Shown one piece after another: positions 62,101 through 64,000 of a stretch of DNA of 64,000 nt (its first letter is position 1; every line of letters starts with the position of its first letter). The notes below the pieces were generated by a model. It did not search any database. It had not been told where the DNA came from and saw only the letters and a program-made list of their open reading frames with translations. This DNA is from Odiellus spinosus (Eukaryota > Arthropoda > Arachnida > Opiliones > Phalangiidae): positions 11,194,158 through 11,258,157 of the forward strand of contig OY987225.1 in NCBI GenBank assembly GCA_963920705.1, given 5' to 3'. A program made the position numbers and the translations under genes.

Positions 62101-64000
62101 GAATGACGTTTTTCGAATGACGTTTTTCGAATGACGTTTTTCGAATGACGTTTTTCGAATGACGTTTTTCGAATCACGTTTTTCGTATGACGTTTTTCGA
62201 ATCACGTTTTTCGAATGACGTTTTTCGAATCACGTTTTTCGAATGACGTTTTTCGACTGACGTTTTTCGAATCACGTTTTTCGAATCACGCTTTTCGAAT
62301 CACGTTTTTCGAATCACGTTTCAAATCACGTTTTTCGAATCACGTTTTTCGAATCACGTTTTTCGAATCACGTTTTTCGAATCACGTTTTTCGAACCACG
62401 TTTTTCGAACCACGTTTTTCGAATCACGTTTTTCGAATCACGTTTTTCAAATCTCGTTTTTCGAATCACGTTTTTCGAATCACGTTTTTCGAATCACGTT
62501 TTTCGAATCACGTTTATCGAATCACGTTTTTCGAATCCCGTTTTTCGAATCACGTTTTTCGAATGACGTTTTTCGAATGACGTTTTTCGAATGACGTTTT
62601 TCGAATGACGTTTTTCGAATGACGTTTTTCGAATGACGTTTTTCGAATGACGTTTTTCGAACCACGTTTTTCGAATCACGTTTTTCGAATGACGTTTTTC
62701 GAATCACGTTTTTCGAATGACGTTTTTCGAATCACGTTTTTCGAATGACGTTTTTCGAATCACGTTTTTCGAATGACGTTTTTCGACTGACGTTTTTCGA
62801 ATCACGTTTTTCGAATCACGCTTTTCGAATCACGTTTTTCGAATCACGTTTTTCAAATCACGTTTTTCGAATCACGTTTTTCGAATCACGTTTTTCGAAT
62901 CACGTTTTTCGAATCACGTTTTTCGAACCACGTTTTTCGAACCACGTTTTTCGAACCACTTCCTTCGAACCTCGTTTTTCGAATCACGTTTTTCGAATCT
63001 AGTTTTCGAATCACGTTTTTCGAATCACGTTTTTCGAATCACGTTTTTCGAATCACGTTTTTCGAATCACGTTTTTCGAACCACGTTTTTCGAACCACGT
63101 TTTTCGAACCACGTTTTTCGAATCACGTTTTTCGAATCTCGTTTTTCGAATCACGTTTTTCGAATGACGTTTTTCGAATCACGTTTTTCAAATCACGTTT
63201 TTCGAATCACGTTTTTCGAATCACGTTTTTCGAACCTAGTTCTTCGAACCACGTTTTTCGAACCAAGTTTTTCGAATCACGTTTTTCGAATCACGTTTTT
63301 CGAATCACGTTTTTCGAATCACGTTTTTCGAACCACGTTTTTCGAACCACGTTTTTCGAACCACTTTCTTCGAACCTCGTTTTTCGAATCACGTTTTTCG
63401 AATCACGTTTTTCGAATCACGTTTTTCGAATCACGTTTTTCGAATCACGTTTTTCGAACCACGTTTTTCGAACCACGTTTTTCGAACCACTTTCTTCGAA
63501 CCTCGTTTTTCGAATCACGTTTTTCGAATCTAGTTTTCGAATCACGTTTTTCGAATCACGTTTTTCGAACCACGTTTTTCGAACCACGTTTTTCGAATCA
63601 CGTTTTTCGAATCACGTTTTTCAAATCTCGTTTTTCGAATCACGTTTTTCGAATCACGTTTTTCGAATCACGTTTTTCGAATCACGTTTATCGAATCACG
63701 TTTTTCGAATCGCGTTTTTCGAATCACGTTTTTCGAATGACGTTTTTCGAATGACGTTTTTCGAATGACGTTTTTCGAATGACGTTTTTCGAATGACGTT
63801 TTTCAAATGACGTTTTTCGAATGACGTTTTTCGAATGACGTTTTTCGAATCACGTTTTTCGAATGACGTTTTTCGAATCACGTTTTTCGAATCACGTTTT
63901 TCGAACCACGTTTTTCGAACCACGTTTTTCGAACCACTTCCTTCGAACCTCGTTTTTCGAATCACGTTTTTCGAATCTAGTTTTCGAATCACGTTTTTCG

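Larger units (their letters stand above)
1..64000. repeat. 14-bp satellite DNA array filling the whole window
   Basis: The 14-bp unit ATTCGAAAAACGTG repeats head to tail from the first base to the last, about 4,570 copies, with only substitutions and rare 1-2 bp deletions. The TTCGAA core is the most constant part. The most variable parts are the two bases before CGTG (AA, AG, TA, TAG-type), the G of CGTG (CATG), and the last bases before TTCG (GAT, GGT, GAG, TCA). No unique sequence, transposon, tRNA, rRNA or non-repeat open frame interrupts it. Length and nested duplication fit eukaryotic heterochromatic satellite; the family is not one I recognise. Three monomers (42 bp) equal almost exactly four turns of B-DNA, so successive A-tracts are rotated by about 120 degrees and should not add up to a strong bend. 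Confidence 0.97.
48560..64000 (-). repeat. Inverted subfamily B domain (right arm of the inverted repeat)
   Basis: The plus strand now reads CACGTTTTTCGAAT, the complement of everything to the left. With coordinate p, this arm matches the left side at 96009-p near the junction (about 48,560-51,800), at about 98,969-p from roughly 56,260, and at 98,871-p from about 59,490 to the window end. Agreement is near-complete: for example, 49,087-49,899 translates identically to the complement of 46,110-46,922 over 270 residues. Isolated substitutions exist, such as one near 48,934 and one near 63,805. The change in the sum reflects an extra duplication of about 2.98 kb plus a few monomer gains or losses. 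The arm continues past the window edge. Confidence 0.93.

Noticed and set aside
1-64000. CRISPR array
   Set aside because: There are no spacers: the 14-bp unit is contiguous and no cas gene is present.
1-64000. Telomeric repeat array
   Set aside because: The unit has two CpGs, an A-tract and a palindrome, lacks the G-rich strand typical of telomeres, and reverses orientation internally.
48560-64000. Inverted terminal repeats of a giant mobile element
   Set aside because: There is no transposase, terminal motif or target-site duplication, and the 1.1-kb spacer is also satellite.
1-64000. Heat-shock element arrays (GAA/TTC repeats)
   Set aside because: Heat-shock elements need GAA and TTC blocks at 5-bp steps with two bases between TTC and GAA. 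Here TTC and GAA are adjacent and the next block is 14 bp away.
1-64000. Curved DNA from phased A-tracts
   Set aside because: A-tracts every 14 bp are about 1.33 helical turns apart, so the bends point in three directions and largely cancel.

Overview
The window contains no gene that I can support. All 64,000 bases are one uninterrupted satellite array of about 4,570 copies of a 14-bp monomer, consensus ATTCGAAAAACGTG (reverse complement CACGTTTTTCGAAT). No non-repetitive interval is visible and neither edge reaches unique DNA. Every monomer has a TTCGAA palindrome, a five-base A-tract and two CpGs, and the consensus is about 36% G+C. An array this long with nested multi-kilobase duplications is typical of eukaryotic heterochromatin (centromere, pericentromere, subtelomere or sex chromosome). 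I do not recognise the monomer and cannot name the organism.

Layout. Bases 1-27,400 are subfamily A, plus orientation: mostly GCGTG, GCATG, AATAGCATG and AATAACATG variants in irregular modules of about 0.3-2.5 kb, marked by CATGGTTCG, AAGCTT, GAAAGGAATG and TTCTAAAAACG. Bases 27,401-48,559 are subfamily B, also plus: mostly AACGTG with GTGGTTCG, GAGATT, GTCATT and a shortened CTAG-bearing monomer; A-like islands lie at about 31.2-32.2, 33.6-34.3 and 46.6-47.6 kb. At 48,560-48,567 the monomer orientation flips inside a shared ATTCGAAT palindrome. From there to 64,000 the array runs on the minus strand and repeats the DNA to the left: 48,560-64,000 is a near-identical reverse complement of about 34,871-47,449. 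The inverted-repeat arms are at least 12.6 kb, with a 1.1-kb spacer, and the right arm holds an extra duplication of about 2.98 kb.

Direct duplications are nested throughout (units near 266, 784, 1,386, 1,554 and about 1,552-1,622 bp in A; 2,041 bp and about 3.5 and 5.0 kb offsets in B), with few differences between copies. This suggests recent unequal exchange or amplification.

The very long reading frames here, up to thousands of codons, are by-products. The CACGTTTTTCGAAT strand has no stop in any frame, and because 14 is not a multiple of 3 it yields a 14-residue peptide repeat every 42 bp. They are not annotated as genes. The main points of interest are the giant inverted repeat with two different symmetry centres, the retained TTCGAA core against block-wise change at the other CpG, and the sharp A/B boundary. 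Coordinates of duplication edges were read by eye from diagnostic variants and are good to roughly 10-50 bp unless stated.
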